From assembly GCA_949296645.1 (NCBI GenBank), contig CASFPH010000004.1:1-64000 (forward strand): a stretch of 64,000 nucleotides of DNA, given 5' to 3'. Shown one piece after another: positions 28,039 through 37,448 of this stretch (position 1 is the stretch's first letter; every line of letters begins with the position of its first letter). The DNA comes from an uncultured Bacteroidales bacterium (GTDB taxonomy: Bacteria > Bacteroidota > Bacteroidia > Bacteroidales > UBA932). The notes under the pieces were generated by a model. The model was not told the DNA's origin. It ran no database searches and saw nothing but the letters and a program-made list of their open reading frames with translations. Made by a program: the position numbers and the translations under genes.

Positions 28039-30687
28039 TCAGAACAGGGTAGGTTCCGGTGTCTGTTCCATTTCGGAAGCATCACCGGCATTCTGTACTT
28101 TGTCCTGTTCAGGTTCTGTTTCCATGTCCGGTTTGTTGGTGCAAGGTTCCGTGAATCTTATGGATGCCACTTCATAATTCGTGGCTCTTTTTCCTTTTGC
28201 CCTGTATCCTTTTTTGGCAATGAAATCCGTTACATCTATCGTTTCGTCCTCTCTCTTGGCATTTTTCCCACCAAAAGTTATAACTATTCGCGGGCATCTG
28301 TCGTTTGACAGTTCAATGAGGCGTGAGCCACCGGATTCCGGGATAAACTTCTGTGGAGAATTTTCGCTGGATTCTGCAGAGAAACGTTTTATATAATACG
28401 AACCAGAGTTTCCGTCCAGATATATTGCGGAGAAAACTTCTTCTGGATCGAATTTGGATATTTTAAGTATTTCTTCCTGATAGCGGTTGCTCATGTCGAA
28501 GGAAGTGGTGTAGAAGAAGCCTTCCCTGCATATTGCAAGAATCTGGTCCCCGGTATGGAATTCTCCGAGATACAAGCCCCTTCCGTCTTCGTTCAGGCGG
28601 TTTATGTCCGAGTCGAACCATATTTTTTTGCCTCCAAGTGTTGAGACTCCCTTCGCTTTCAGTTGTATCTTGTGTATCGGATTTTTTGACAGGATGTTGC
28701 CCATGGAAGCACGTCCTTTTATTGCAAGGGTGGAGAAGTCGAAGTCGAAAACGAGTTTCTTGAGTTTCGGTCTGTGCTTTAGAAGTACTTTAAGCACCTC
28801 TGCCTCCGCGTTGCTGTTGGCTGTGAACCACAGTATTTTTGATCCTGGTTTCCCTTGAGTAAGGTCGTATTCCTTGTCCCTGGTAACTCCCGTTACCGCA
28901 AAGCGTTTTACGTAGGTGAATCCGTCCTTCCCGTCAAGATAGGCCACATTGTATATTGTCCTTTCGTCATTTCTGATGAATACTGCTGCATGTATTATGT
29001 TTTTACCTACGAATGATTTCTCACTTATTTTCGTAACAAGATATTTCCCGTTGTTCATGAAGACTATTATGTCGTCCATATCGGAACAGTCGCATACGAA
29101 CTCGGCTTTTTCATCCTTTTTGAGATCCATGCCTATGAATCCTTCGCTTCTGTTTACGAAAAGTTTTGCGTTCGTTGCAGCTACCTTGCTTACGACTATG
29201 TTTTCAAAATCAGCAATTTCCGTTTTTCTACCCTGTCCGTTTCCGTATTTGTTCTTTATTCCGGTGAGGAAACCTATCGTATAGTCCTTTATGTTGTTCA
29301 GATTGTTTGTAGTTTCCGATATTTCCCCTTCAATTTTAAGCAGTTTGTCTTCAACAGCCTTTATGTCGAATTTCGATATTTTTCTTACCGGTTTTTCAAC
29401 AAGTTTAAGAATCTGTTCCCTTGTTATGTCTTCCTTGAGCAGATTATGGTATCTGTTCATTTCGTTCTCAACGGCATTCAACTGTTCTTCCCAGGACACA
29501 GCGTCCTTTTCAAGAAGTTTGTATACCTTCTTTTCGAAAAAGATTTTTTCAAGCGATGTGTAGTGCCATTCTTCTGCAAGTTCCTTCAGTTTTATCAGGA
29601 ACTCTTCTCTGATAAGCTCTACTGTATGGTCGGTATTGTATTTTAATATTTCATCGACACCCATGAAATGAGGCATGCGGTCCATTATCACGCATGAATT
29701 CGGAGATATGGATATTTCGCAGTCAGTAAATGCGTAGAGTGCGTCTATTGTCTTGTCGGGGGAGATGTCGTTATGCAGATGTATTACGATTTCTGCATTT
29801 GCCGCAGTGTTGTCATCTACCTTCCTTATCTTTATCTTACCCTTGTCATTTGCGGCAAGGATGGAGTCTATGAGGGCGGAAGTCGTTTTACCGAAAGGAA
29901 TTTCAGTTATTACAAGCGTTTTTTTATCAAGTTTGTTTATCCTGGCCCTTACCCTTATGCTTCCTCCGCGGAGTCCCCTGTTGTATCTTGAACAGTCTAT
30001 AAGGCCTCCTGTCGGAAAATCCGGGTAGATTTCGAAATCCTCTCCCTTGAGATAAGATATCTGTGCATCCAGAAGTTCATTGAAATTGTGCGGAAGTATT
30101 TTCGATGCAAGCCCTACGGCAATGCCTTCCGCTCCCTGTGCAAGAAGAAGCGGAAACTTTACAGGAAGGTTTACGGGTTCCTGGCTTCTTCCGTCGTATG
30201 AATTCATCCACTCGGTTATTTTTGGATTGAATACAACTTCGTTTGCGAATTTTGTCAGTCTTGCTTCGATGTATCTTGGTGCTGCCGCCCTGTCTCCTGT
30301 GAGAATGTTTCCCCAGTTTCCCTGGCAATCGACAAGGAGTTCCTTCTGTCCAAGTTGCACAAGTGCTTCACCGATGGATGCGTCACCGTGAGGGTGGTAT
30401 TGCATTGTCATACCGATGATGTTCGCCACCTTGTTGTAGCGTCCGTCATCCATCTTTTTCATTGTATGCAGGATTCTTCTCTGTACCGGTTTGAGCCCGT
30501 CATTGATATGGGGAACGGCTCTCTCAAGAATCACATATGATGCATAGTCCAGAAACCAGTCCTTGTACATGCCGGTAAGTTTGTACTTTTTGTCTCCCTG
30601 ACTTATCAGCTTGTCGAACTTGCCGGTTGCTTCACCATCTGCCGTTTCTTGATCGAGTATATCGAATTCCGTATCCTTGTCGCTCAT
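28039..30687 (-). CDS. parC: DNA topoisomerase IV subunit A (ParC/GyrA family)
   Basis: Type IIA topoisomerase breakage-reunion subunit, 882 residues. The catalytic Tyr is in AAPRYIEARL, and WFLDYASYVILERAVPHIND opens the N-terminal domain. The C-terminal part (about 500-820) forms the beta-pinwheel but lacks the GyrA box QRRGGKG, and this N terminus resembles Bacteroidota ParC; both favour topoisomerase IV over gyrase. The quinolone region reads HPHGDASIGEAL, with Ala where E. coli ParC has Ser80 and Glu at position 84. The acidic, low-complexity tail (about 845-882) is probably disordered. No parE is in view. Gene order: era - parC - aroK. Confidence 0.88.
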   Translation of the reverse strand: MSDKDTEFDILDQETADGEATGKFDKLISQGDKKYKLTGMYKDWFLDYASYVILERAVPHINDGLKPVQRRILHTMKKMDDGRYNKVANIIGMTMQYHPHGDASIGEALVQLGQKELLVDCQGNWGNILTGDRAAAPRYIEARLTKFANEVVFNPKITEWMNSYDGRSQEPVNLPVKFPLLLAQGAEGIAVGLASKILPHNFNELLDAQISYLKGEDFEIYPDFPTGGLIDCSRYNRGLRGGSIRVRARINKLDKKTLVITEIPFGKTTSALIDSILAANDKGKIKIRKVDDNTAANAEIVIHLHNDISPDKTIDALYAFTDCEISISPNSCVIMDRMPHFMGVDEILKYNTDHTVELIREEFLIKLKELAEEWHYTSLEKIFFEKKVYKLLEKDAVSWEEQLNAVENEMNRYHNLLKEDITREQILKLVEKPVRKISKFDIKAVEDKLLKIEGEISETTNNLNNIKDYTIGFLTGIKNKYGNGQGRKTEIADFENIVVSKVAATNAKLFVNRSEGFIGMDLKKDEKAEFVCDCSDMDDIIVFMNNGKYLVTKISEKSFVGKNIIHAAVFIRNDERTIYNVAYLDGKDGFTYVKRFAVTGVTRDKEYDLTQGKPGSKILWFTANSNAEAEVLKVLLKHRPKLKKLVFDFDFSTLAIKGRASMGNILSKNPIHKIQLKAKGVSTLGGKKIWFDSDINRLNEDGRGLYLGEFHTGDQILAICREGFFYTTSFDMSNRYQEEILKISKFDPEEVFSAIYLDGNSGSYYIKRFSAESSENSPQKFIPESGGSRLIELSNDRCPRIVITFGGKNAKREDETIDVTDFIAKKGYRAKGKRATNYEVASIRFTEPCTNKPDMETEPEQDKVQNAGDASEMEQTPEPTLF

Positions 30688-30711
30688 TCCTTTTCTCCTG
30701 TTTTATGGTTT

Positions 30712-31620
30712 TTACTGTATATATCCGAACTGCTTGAGTTTTCTGCTGTCTTCTCTCCAGTCCGGATTGACTTTCACGAAAATCTTGAGAAATACTTTTT
30801 TCTCGAAAAATTCCTCCATGTCTTTTCTGGCTTCAGTCCCTATTTTCTTCAGGGCGTAGCCTTTGTTCCCTATTATTATGCCTTTCTGAGAATCCCTTGC
30901 AACGTTTATTACTGCTTCAATGGAGTAGAGGTTGTCTTCTTCCCTGAACGACTCTATCACGACTTCCGTGCAGTAGGGGATTTCCTTGTCATAATTGAGA
31001 AGAATCTTTTCCCTTATTATTTCAGATGCGAAGAATCTTAGATTCTTGTCGGTGAATGTCTCCTTGTCGTACCATGCATGGCATTCCGGAAGCAGTCCCA
31101 GAATTCTGTTGAATATGCTTTCAAGGTTGAATTTCTCCAGTGCCGAACACGGAAAAATCTCAGCCTTCGGAATCAGACTTTGCCACTGGGCCATCTTTTT
31201 CAGAACTTCGGCCTGGTTGCTTTTGTCTATTTTGTTTATTACCAGAAGGACAGGCAGACCGAGCCTGTTGAGTCTATCGATATATTCGATATTCTTGTCA
31301 GGCTTTTCAATGACATCCGTAACATATAGTATTATGTCTGCATCCGACATTGCCGTATCGACGAAGTTCATCATGCTTTCCTGAAGCTTGTAGTGCGGTT
31401 TCAGGATGCCTGGAGTGTCCGAGTATACTATCTGGTAATCTTCACCGTTCACTATACCCATTATGCGGTGTCTCGTAGTCTGTGCCTTTGCCGTTACAAT
31501 TGAAAGCCTTTCTCCTACAAGGGCATTCATCAGTGTTGACTTCCCCACATTCGGGTTGCCGATTATATTCACGAAACCGGCTCTATGTCTTGCAGTCTCA
31601 TCCATATTATTCGAACGCAC
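30712..31620 (-). CDS. era: GTPase Era
   Basis: Ribosome-assembly GTPase that binds the 3' end of 16S rRNA. It has 302 residues from the first ATG; a second ATG five codons later (31605) would avoid the 14-base overlap with rluB and is perhaps the real start. G1 is GNPNVGKST, switch II is DTPGI, and G4 is NKID. The C-terminal KH domain includes VINVARDSQKGIIIGNKGYA and LFVKV-like FVKVNPDWR. It lies between rluB and parC. Confidence 0.95.
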   Translation of the reverse strand: MRSNNMDETARHRAGFVNIIGNPNVGKSTLMNALVGERLSIVTAKAQTTRHRIMGIVNGEDYQIVYSDTPGILKPHYKLQESMMNFVDTAMSDADIILYVTDVIEKPDKNIEYIDRLNRLGLPVLLVINKIDKSNQAEVLKKMAQWQSLIPKAEIFPCSALEKFNLESIFNRILGLLPECHAWYDKETFTDKNLRFFASEIIREKILLNYDKEIPYCTEVVIESFREEDNLYSIEAVINVARDSQKGIIIGNKGYALKKIGTEARKDMEEFFEKKVFLKIFVKVNPDWREDSRKLKQFGYIQ

Positions 31621-32689
31621 CCATTTTCAGCATGTTTACTTCATTGTCAGACAGGTATCTCCACTCACCCCTGCGAAGTTTCCTTTTAGTGAGCCCTGCA
31701 AAATATACCCTGTCAAGTTTTTTGACCTTGTATCCGAGGTGTTCGAAGATTCTCCTTATTATGCGGTTTTTACCTGAGTGTATTTCTATTCCCACCTGAC
31801 TGTTGTCTCCGTCTATGTATGAAATGGAATCGGCGCTTATTCTGCCGTCACTGAGGGTTATGCCGTTTAATATGGCTTGCAAGTCGTTGTATTTTAAATT
31901 CTTGTCAAGAAATACGTGGTATATTTTCTTCTTTTCGAAAGACGGATGTGTGAGCGTTTCCGCCAGATCCCCGTCGTTAGTAAGCAGCAGGACGCCGGTG
32001 GTGGACTTGTCCAGCCTTCCGACAGGAAATACCCTTTCCTTGCATTTGCTGCGTACAAGGTCAATGACAGTCCTTTCGGCGTGCGGATCACTCGTTGTCG
32101 TGACTACATCCTTCGGCTTGTTCATCAGAATATACACCTTTTCTTCTCCTCTTATCCTTTCACCGTTGAACCTGACATCGTCTTCAGGTTTTATTTTTAT
32201 TCCCATTTCGGTGACGATGACACCGTTCACTGATACCAGTCCTGCCTTTATATATTCGTCAGCTTCTCTTCTTGAGCAGATTCCTGAATTTGCTATGAAT
32301 TTGTTCAGTCTTATTCCGTCCGATTCGTCTGCAATCCTGGCAGTACGTGCGGCTGCTGCTTTGTTGAAGGTCTTTCTTTCATAGGTCCTGCGTCTTTCCT
32401 GACCGTATCTGCCTACTGATTCACTATCCGGAAATTCGCGGTTACCGTATTCACGATTCCCGTATCCGCGGTTTTTGAAATTGCGGTTTCCGTCTTCACG
32501 GCTGCTGCCTTCACGGTTGCCGTATCTGTCAGTCCTTCTGCCCGTTCCCGGACGGTCTTCCCTGTTCTCCTTCCCGGAGCCTTTTCCATATCTTCGCGTT
32601 GTTGCCTTTCGTTCGCCAGAACTGTTTCTGCCGTTTGCGCCTCTTGGGGAAGAGAAGGCGTCTTTACTCTGTGATCTTCTTTGTATCAT
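31607..32689 (-). CDS. rluB: rRNA pseudouridine synthase (RsuA/RluB family) with Arg/Gly/Asn-rich N-terminal tail
   Basis: 360 residues. The first ~120 are low-complexity, rich in Arg, Gly, Asn, Glu and Ser, with YGNRE repeats (about residues 75-84) that look disordered and RNA-binding. An S4 domain follows (RLNKFIANSGICSRREADEYI, about 126-146). The catalytic domain carries GRLDKSTTGVLLLTNDG with the catalytic Asp, and HSGKNRIIRRIFEHLGY. Such a tail is common in Bacteroidota RluB-like enzymes. The RluB, RluF and RsuA subfamilies are hard to separate by eye, so the symbol is tentative. It lies between infB and era. Confidence 0.86.
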   Translation of the reverse strand: MIQRRSQSKDAFSSPRGANGRNSSGERKATTRRYGKGSGKENREDRPGTGRRTDRYGNREGSSREDGNRNFKNRGYGNREYGNREFPDSESVGRYGQERRRTYERKTFNKAAAARTARIADESDGIRLNKFIANSGICSRREADEYIKAGLVSVNGVIVTEMGIKIKPEDDVRFNGERIRGEEKVYILMNKPKDVVTTTSDPHAERTVIDLVRSKCKERVFPVGRLDKSTTGVLLLTNDGDLAETLTHPSFEKKKIYHVFLDKNLKYNDLQAILNGITLSDGRISADSISYIDGDNSQVGIEIHSGKNRIIRRIFEHLGYKVKKLDRVYFAGLTKRKLRRGEWRYLSDNEVNMLKMGAFE

Positions 32690-32712
32690 GATTTTATCAA
32701 GCTTCTCAGCTG

Positions 32713-35496
32713 TTATAGTGTTCTTTTTATTTCTACAATTGTGTATGACTCGATTACGTCATTGATCTTTATGTCATTGAATCCGTTTACGTTCAGTCCG
32801 CAGTCATATCCCGCAGATACTTCCTTGACATCGTCCTTGAATCTTTTCAGTGATCCGAGTTCTCCGGTATAGATTACGATGCCGTCCCTGATGACACGTA
32901 CCTTTGCATTTCGCACCATCTTTCCTTCCTTGACCATGCATCCGGCAATCGTACCGACTTTCGAAATCTTGAAGGTTTCCCTTACTTCTGCCACTGCTGA
33001 AATTTCTTCTTTTTCTTCAGGTGCAAGCATTCCTTCAATACCACTCTTGACTTCGTTTATCGCATCATATATTACCGAATACAGTCTTATCTCTATTTCT
33101 TCCTTTTCAGCAAGTTTCCTTGCACTTGCCGATGGCCTTACCTGGAATCCTATAATGATGGCATTGGATGCTGCTGCAAGTAGAACATCGGATTCTGAAA
33201 TCGCTCCCACAGCCTTGTGGATTACATTTACGTGTATTTCTTCTGTAGAGAGTTTTATGAGTGAATCCGAAAGTGCTTCGATTGATCCGTCGACATCTCC
33301 CTTTACTATTACATTGAGTTCCTGGAAATTGCCTATCGCTATCCTTCGTCCTATTTCTTCGAGGGTTATGTGTTTTTGTGTCCTCAGTCCCTGAATCCTT
33401 ATGAGCTGTTCTCTCTTGTTGGCTATTTCCTTGGCTTCCTTTTCATCTTCCATTATGTTGAAGGTTTCGCCTGCTGTCGGAGCTCCATTCAGACCGAGTA
33501 CGGATACAGGTGTTGACGGACCTGCTTCACTTACTTTCTGCCCTCTTTCATTGAACATCGCCTTGATTTTGCCCGTATAGCATCCGCTAAGCATCACGTC
33601 TCCTACTCTCATTGTTCCCGACTGTACAAGTATTGTTGCAAGGTAACCCCTTCCTTTATCCAGTGACGATTCTATGACCGTGCCTGTGGCCCTTTTGTTC
33701 GGATTTGCCTTGAGTTCCAGCAGATCTGCTTCAAGAAGTACCTTCTCAAGCAAGAGGTCTACGTTTATGCCTTTTTTTGCCGAAATTTCCTGACATTGAT
33801 ATTTGCCGCCCCAGTCTTCTACCAGAATATTCATGTTTGCAAGCTGTTCCTTGATCTTTTCAGGATTTGCGCCCTGCTTGTCTATTTTATTTATGGCGAA
33901 TATCATCGGAACTCCGGCAGCCTGTGCATGATTGATAGCTTCCACGGTCTGCGGCATTATCGCATCATCCGCTGCCACTATGATGATGGCAAGGTCGGTT
34001 ATCTTCGCGCCCCTTGCACGCATGGCTGTAAAAGCTTCGTGACCAGGAGTATCAAGGAATGTGATTCTTCTTCCGTTTGCAAGCCTGACGTTGTATGCCC
34101 CTATATGCTGGGTTATACCTCCGGCTTCTCCGGCTATGACGTTCGTGCGCCTTATATTGTCGAGCAGTGATGTTTTACCGTGGTCCACATGTCCCATTAC
34201 GGTTACGATAGGAGGTCTTTCCACAAGGTCTTCTTCCGAGTCGGCTTCTTCATGTATTGCATCCTGTATTTCAGCGGTAACGAATTCTATCGTATAGCCG
34301 AATTCTTCGGCAACAAGTACGAGTGCTTCAGCATCGAGCCTCTGGTTGATGGATACCATCAGACCGAGATTCATGCAGGCTTCGATAACCTTGGTCACAG
34401 GAACATTCATCATTACGGAGAGGTCGTTTACGGTAACGAATTCCGTGACTTTTAGAATCTTGCTTTCGAGTTGCTGCAGTTCCTGCTCTTCCATCATCTT
34501 TTGTGATATATGCTCCCTCTTTTCCTTCCTGTGCTTTGCCGAACCCTTGTTCTTGCTCTTGGTTTCGGTCATCCTTGCATATGTTTCCTTTATCTGCTTC
34601 TGTACTGCATCTTCGTCTATCTCTACCTTGACAGGTTTGAACTTTTCCTTGTTGTTTTTCTTGTTCTTTTTGCCTGCCTGCTGGGACTGTATGTTCTGCT
34701 GCTGGAATTTCCCGTCTTTCGGAGAATTCTGTTTCTGGAACTTTTCCTTTTTCGCTTCTTTGTTTATGTCTACCTTTTCACGTTGTTTCTGTATCCTTTC
34801 CCTTTTTCCCTTACCCTGTTTTTGCTGTGAAGGATTTTTCTTTTTGTCGAATTGCGACAGGTCGATTGTACCTATGGTTTTTGGACCTGTCAACTTTTCC
34901 ACTTTTGTTTCAATGTGTTCAATCACATTGTGGCTCATGTTTTCGGTTGGATTCTGCACGGAGTCTTTTCTTTCCATATTTTCAGGCTCGTTTATCACTT
35001 CTTCAGCTTTTGCAGTCCCCTTTTCTGTGTCATTATTCCCGTTTCCTGCATGTGTCTGCTCGTGCATGTGCTCTGCTTCAGACGCAGGTTTGTTGTCTTC
35101 AATCCTGCTTTCGGGAACTGCCGTCTGTTCTTCGGTTTGCTCTTTCTTTTTCAAATCGTTTATGTGACCTATGATTTTAGGCTTGGGAATGTCTGTTATT
35201 GTGGTCTTTATTATTACTTCCGGAACAACTTCCTCTTCCTCTTCCTCTTTGGTCCTTCTTTCTTCCGCGCTTCTGGTAATCTCTTTTGCCCGTATAGGAA
35301 CTTTTTTGGAGTCTTCTTTTATCTTCTGTTCCTTGCCGTACTCCTTTCTCACCATTTCATAAGCTTCTGGAGTTATTTTAGCGCTCGGATTGCTCTCTAC
35401 TTCAAATCCTTTTTTCTGCAGGAACATGATAAGGGTGGATATGCCTATATTAAATTCTTTTATTACTTTGCTGATTCTTATATTTTCGTTCGTCAT
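32713..35496 (-). CDS. infB: Translation initiation factor IF-2
   Basis: GTPase that places initiator tRNA in the P site. It has 927 residues. The N terminus ([20 protein letters not shown]) is the IF2N subdomain. A long charged, Lys/Glu/Gln-rich linker (about 60-330) and a second IF2N-like domain follow. The G domain starts with [17 protein letters not shown] (about residue 432), then DTPGHEAF and NKID, followed by the beta-barrel domains and the initiator-tRNA-binding C2 domain. It is downstream of nusA after an 82-base gap that holds an imperfect direct repeat. Confidence 0.97.
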   Translation of the reverse strand: MTNENIRISKVIKEFNIGISTLIMFLQKKGFEVESNPSAKITPEAYEMVRKEYGKEQKIKEDSKKVPIRAKEITRSAEERRTKEEEEEEVVPEVIIKTTITDIPKPKIIGHINDLKKKEQTEEQTAVPESRIEDNKPASEAEHMHEQTHAGNGNNDTEKGTAKAEEVINEPENMERKDSVQNPTENMSHNVIEHIETKVEKLTGPKTIGTIDLSQFDKKKNPSQQKQGKGKRERIQKQREKVDINKEAKKEKFQKQNSPKDGKFQQQNIQSQQAGKKNKKNNKEKFKPVKVEIDEDAVQKQIKETYARMTETKSKNKGSAKHRKEKREHISQKMMEEQELQQLESKILKVTEFVTVNDLSVMMNVPVTKVIEACMNLGLMVSINQRLDAEALVLVAEEFGYTIEFVTAEIQDAIHEEADSEEDLVERPPIVTVMGHVDHGKTSLLDNIRRTNVIAGEAGGITQHIGAYNVRLANGRRITFLDTPGHEAFTAMRARGAKITDLAIIIVAADDAIMPQTVEAINHAQAAGVPMIFAINKIDKQGANPEKIKEQLANMNILVEDWGGKYQCQEISAKKGINVDLLLEKVLLEADLLELKANPNKRATGTVIESSLDKGRGYLATILVQSGTMRVGDVMLSGCYTGKIKAMFNERGQKVSEAGPSTPVSVLGLNGAPTAGETFNIMEDEKEAKEIANKREQLIRIQGLRTQKHITLEEIGRRIAIGNFQELNVIVKGDVDGSIEALSDSLIKLSTEEIHVNVIHKAVGAISESDVLLAAASNAIIIGFQVRPSASARKLAEKEEIEIRLYSVIYDAINEVKSGIEGMLAPEEKEEISAVAEVRETFKISKVGTIAGCMVKEGKMVRNAKVRVIRDGIVIYTGELGSLKRFKDDVKEVSAGYDCGLNVNGFNDIKINDVIESYTIVEIKRTL

Positions 35497-35578
35497 ATTA
35501 AACTCCTTGTTGTTATGTTATACAATTGGCTGTACCTGAAGAGCAGGATCTGTCTGTTAGTGTACCGGAAGAACGGTG

Positions 35579-36817
35579 TCAGTCTTCAAATTCGGACTGC
35601 AGTATCTTCTGTACCTCAATGACTGTTTCTTCCTCAAGGTCGGCCCTTCTTACAATTTCGTCAACGGAAAGGTTAAGGACACTTTTGGCAGTGTCGCATC
35701 CGATTGCCTGCAACTGCTTGATGATCCAGTCTTCGATCTCATCGGAAAATTCTGTAAGAAAAACGTCTTCCTCTTCGCTGTCTATTTCGCGGAATACGTC
35801 TATTTCATATCCTACAAGCTGGCCTGCAAGCTTGATGTTGCTTCCCATCTTGCCTATTGCAAGTGAGACCTCGGAAGGTTTAAGGTATACGCCTATACGT
35901 TTCTCTTCCTCGTTTATCTTTATATATGAAATTTTTGCCGGGTTGAGGGCGCGCTGTACAAGCAACTGTGTGTTTGATGTCCAGTTGATGATGTCTATGT
36001 TCTCGTTCCTCAGTTCCCTTACTATGCCATGGATTCTTGACCCTTTGATGCCGACACATGCCCCAACCGGATCTATTCTTTCATCATATGATTCAACGGC
36101 GACCTTGGCCCTTTCTCCAGGTATACGCACTATTTTCTTTATGGTTATAAGTCCGTCGAATATTTCAGGAACCTCCTGTTCGAACAGTCTTTCCAGAAAC
36201 TCCGGTGCTGTTCTTGAAAGGGTAATGACAGGATTGTTGTTGATCATTTCCACCTTGTGTATAACGGCCTTTACCGCATCTCCCTTCCTGAAGATATCTG
36301 AAGGAATCTGCTCCGATTTCGGAAGCACGAGTTCGTTGCCTTCTTCATCCATTACCATAACTTCCTTTTTCCAAGCCTGGTAAACTTCACCTACAAGGAT
36401 TTCTCCTACCTTTTCACGGTATTTGTTGTAGAGGTTGGCTTTTTCTATGTCCATGATGCGGCTTGAGAGATTCTGCCTCAGGTTAAGGATGCCTCTTCTT
36501 CCGAAACTTGAGAGTTTTACTTCTTCGGTGAAGTCTTCACCGATTTCATAACCGGCATCCGGATCAAGTCTGTTTACTTCTTCCAGTGAAATCTGAGTAT
36601 TTGGATCCTCTACAGTTTCCACTATTTCCCTGTTTCTCCAGATTTCAAAGTCCCCTTTGTCGATATTGATTATTATGTCGAAATTGTCGGCGGAACCGTA
36701 CATCCTTATGAGTTGAGTCTTGAAAATGTCCTCCAGAACACTCATCATGGTAGGCCTGTCGATGTTTTTAAGTTCCTTGAACTCCGCAAAGGTGTTTATT
36801 AAGTTCAATCCTTCCAT
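35579..36817 (-). CDS. nusA: Transcription termination/antitermination protein NusA
   Basis: RNA polymerase-associated factor. It has 412 residues: N-terminal polymerase-binding domain (about 1-125), S1 domain (VGEILVGEVYQAWKKEVMV, about 131-200), then two KH domains (VGACVGIKGSRIHGIVREL and VSLAIGKMGSNIKLAGQLVG). A short helical C-terminal part ends in an acidic tail (EFSDEIEDWIIKQL). It lies between rimP (21-base gap) and infB, the order conserved in most bacteria. Confidence 0.96.
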   Translation of the reverse strand: MEGLNLINTFAEFKELKNIDRPTMMSVLEDIFKTQLIRMYGSADNFDIIINIDKGDFEIWRNREIVETVEDPNTQISLEEVNRLDPDAGYEIGEDFTEEVKLSSFGRRGILNLRQNLSSRIMDIEKANLYNKYREKVGEILVGEVYQAWKKEVMVMDEEGNELVLPKSEQIPSDIFRKGDAVKAVIHKVEMINNNPVITLSRTAPEFLERLFEQEVPEIFDGLITIKKIVRIPGERAKVAVESYDERIDPVGACVGIKGSRIHGIVRELRNENIDIINWTSNTQLLVQRALNPAKISYIKINEEEKRIGVYLKPSEVSLAIGKMGSNIKLAGQLVGYEIDVFREIDSEEEDVFLTEFSDEIEDWIIKQLQAIGCDTAKSVLNLSVDEIVRRADLEEETVIEVQKILQSEFED

Positions 36818-36838
36818 TTTATATCGTTTGTTTTATTG

Positions 36839-37309
36839 TTATCTGAAATTGATGTATGGCATTGCCTGTTTTATTTGATCGAAGCCGATTTCACGGCTCA
36901 TTTCAGTCCGCACTTTCCTCTTTTTGCCTTCAGGCTTTACCATTGCCGTGTAAGAGACATTCAGGGCATTGTCGCGGACTTCATTCAGAGTGCATTTGAG
37001 CTTTTCCCCGTCTTTCAGCAATATTTCTATTTCCTTACCCTTGAATTTAAGGTATTGCCTGATAACCTTGAACGGCCTGTCTAGTCCTGCAGAACTGACC
37101 GTAAGGGAATAATCCTCAATTTCCCTGTCCAGTTTTTCTTCTATGAGATTGCTCAGTGATTCGCAGTCTCCGAGGTCTATTTCGCCATTGTCTTTCTCTA
37201 TATATACGGTGATGTCATTGTCTTTGGTGACCTCGATATCCGTAAGGAAAACAGGTGTCCCTTCCTGTATTTCCTCAATAATGTGAAGTATTTCTTCTTT
37301 CTGTATCAT
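36839..37309 (-). CDS. rimP: Ribosome maturation factor RimP
   Basis: Needed for 30S subunit maturation. I place the start at the ATG at 37307-37309 (MIQKEEILHIIEEI), giving 156 residues, the usual length in the phylum. The open frame reaches 37357, but those codons run through a very stable leader hairpin. Recognisable segments are NDITVYIEKDNGEIDLGDCE, YSLTVSSAGLDRPFKVIRQY and the C-terminal IKQAMPYINF. It is the first gene of rimP-nusA-infB-rluB-era-parC-aroK. Confidence 0.9.
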   Translation of the reverse strand: MIQKEEILHIIEEIQEGTPVFLTDIEVTKDNDITVYIEKDNGEIDLGDCESLSNLIEEKLDREIEDYSLTVSSAGLDRPFKVIRQYLKFKGKEIEILLKDGEKLKCTLNEVRDNALNVSYTAMVKPEGKKRKVRTEMSREIGFDQIKQAMPYINFR

Positions 37310-37324
37310 GGCTTTTATCATGCA

Positions 37325-37348
37325 ATAAGGGGACTCGCGTCCCCTTAT
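37325..37348 (-). promoter_or_regulatory. GNRA-capped hairpin in the leader of the rimP-nusA-infB unit
   Basis: On the minus strand ATAAGGGGAC pairs perfectly with GTCCCCTTAT around a GCGA tetraloop (a GNRA loop). The hairpin ends about 16 bases before the rimP ATG and lies inside the roughly 50-base leader predicted from the promoter at 37368-37399. It could set mRNA stability, control access to the rimP start, or bind a regulator. No T run follows, so it is not a terminator for rimP. Confidence 0.75.
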
Positions 37349-37367
37349 CCTTTTCACAAATCTCCTG

Positions 37368-37399
37368 CAAAATTAATGCTTAATTATCGGAAGTCCAAA
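37368..37399 (-). promoter_or_regulatory. Promoter of the rimP-nusA-infB unit
   Basis: On the minus strand a -33 box TTTG (37396-37399) lies 20 bases before a -7 box TAATTTTG (37368-37375). Transcription should start near 37361. Only weak boxes are visible for the divergent HD gene. Confidence 0.65.
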
Positions 37400-37448
37400 T
37401 TTTTATTAATTTTTATCAAGATTATTTACAAATTTTTAACTTTACGGC

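Noticed and set aside
37310-37357. 16-codon N-terminal extension of rimP
   Set aside because: Its codons lie in the GNRA hairpin and the leader; family length and start fit the ATG at 37309.
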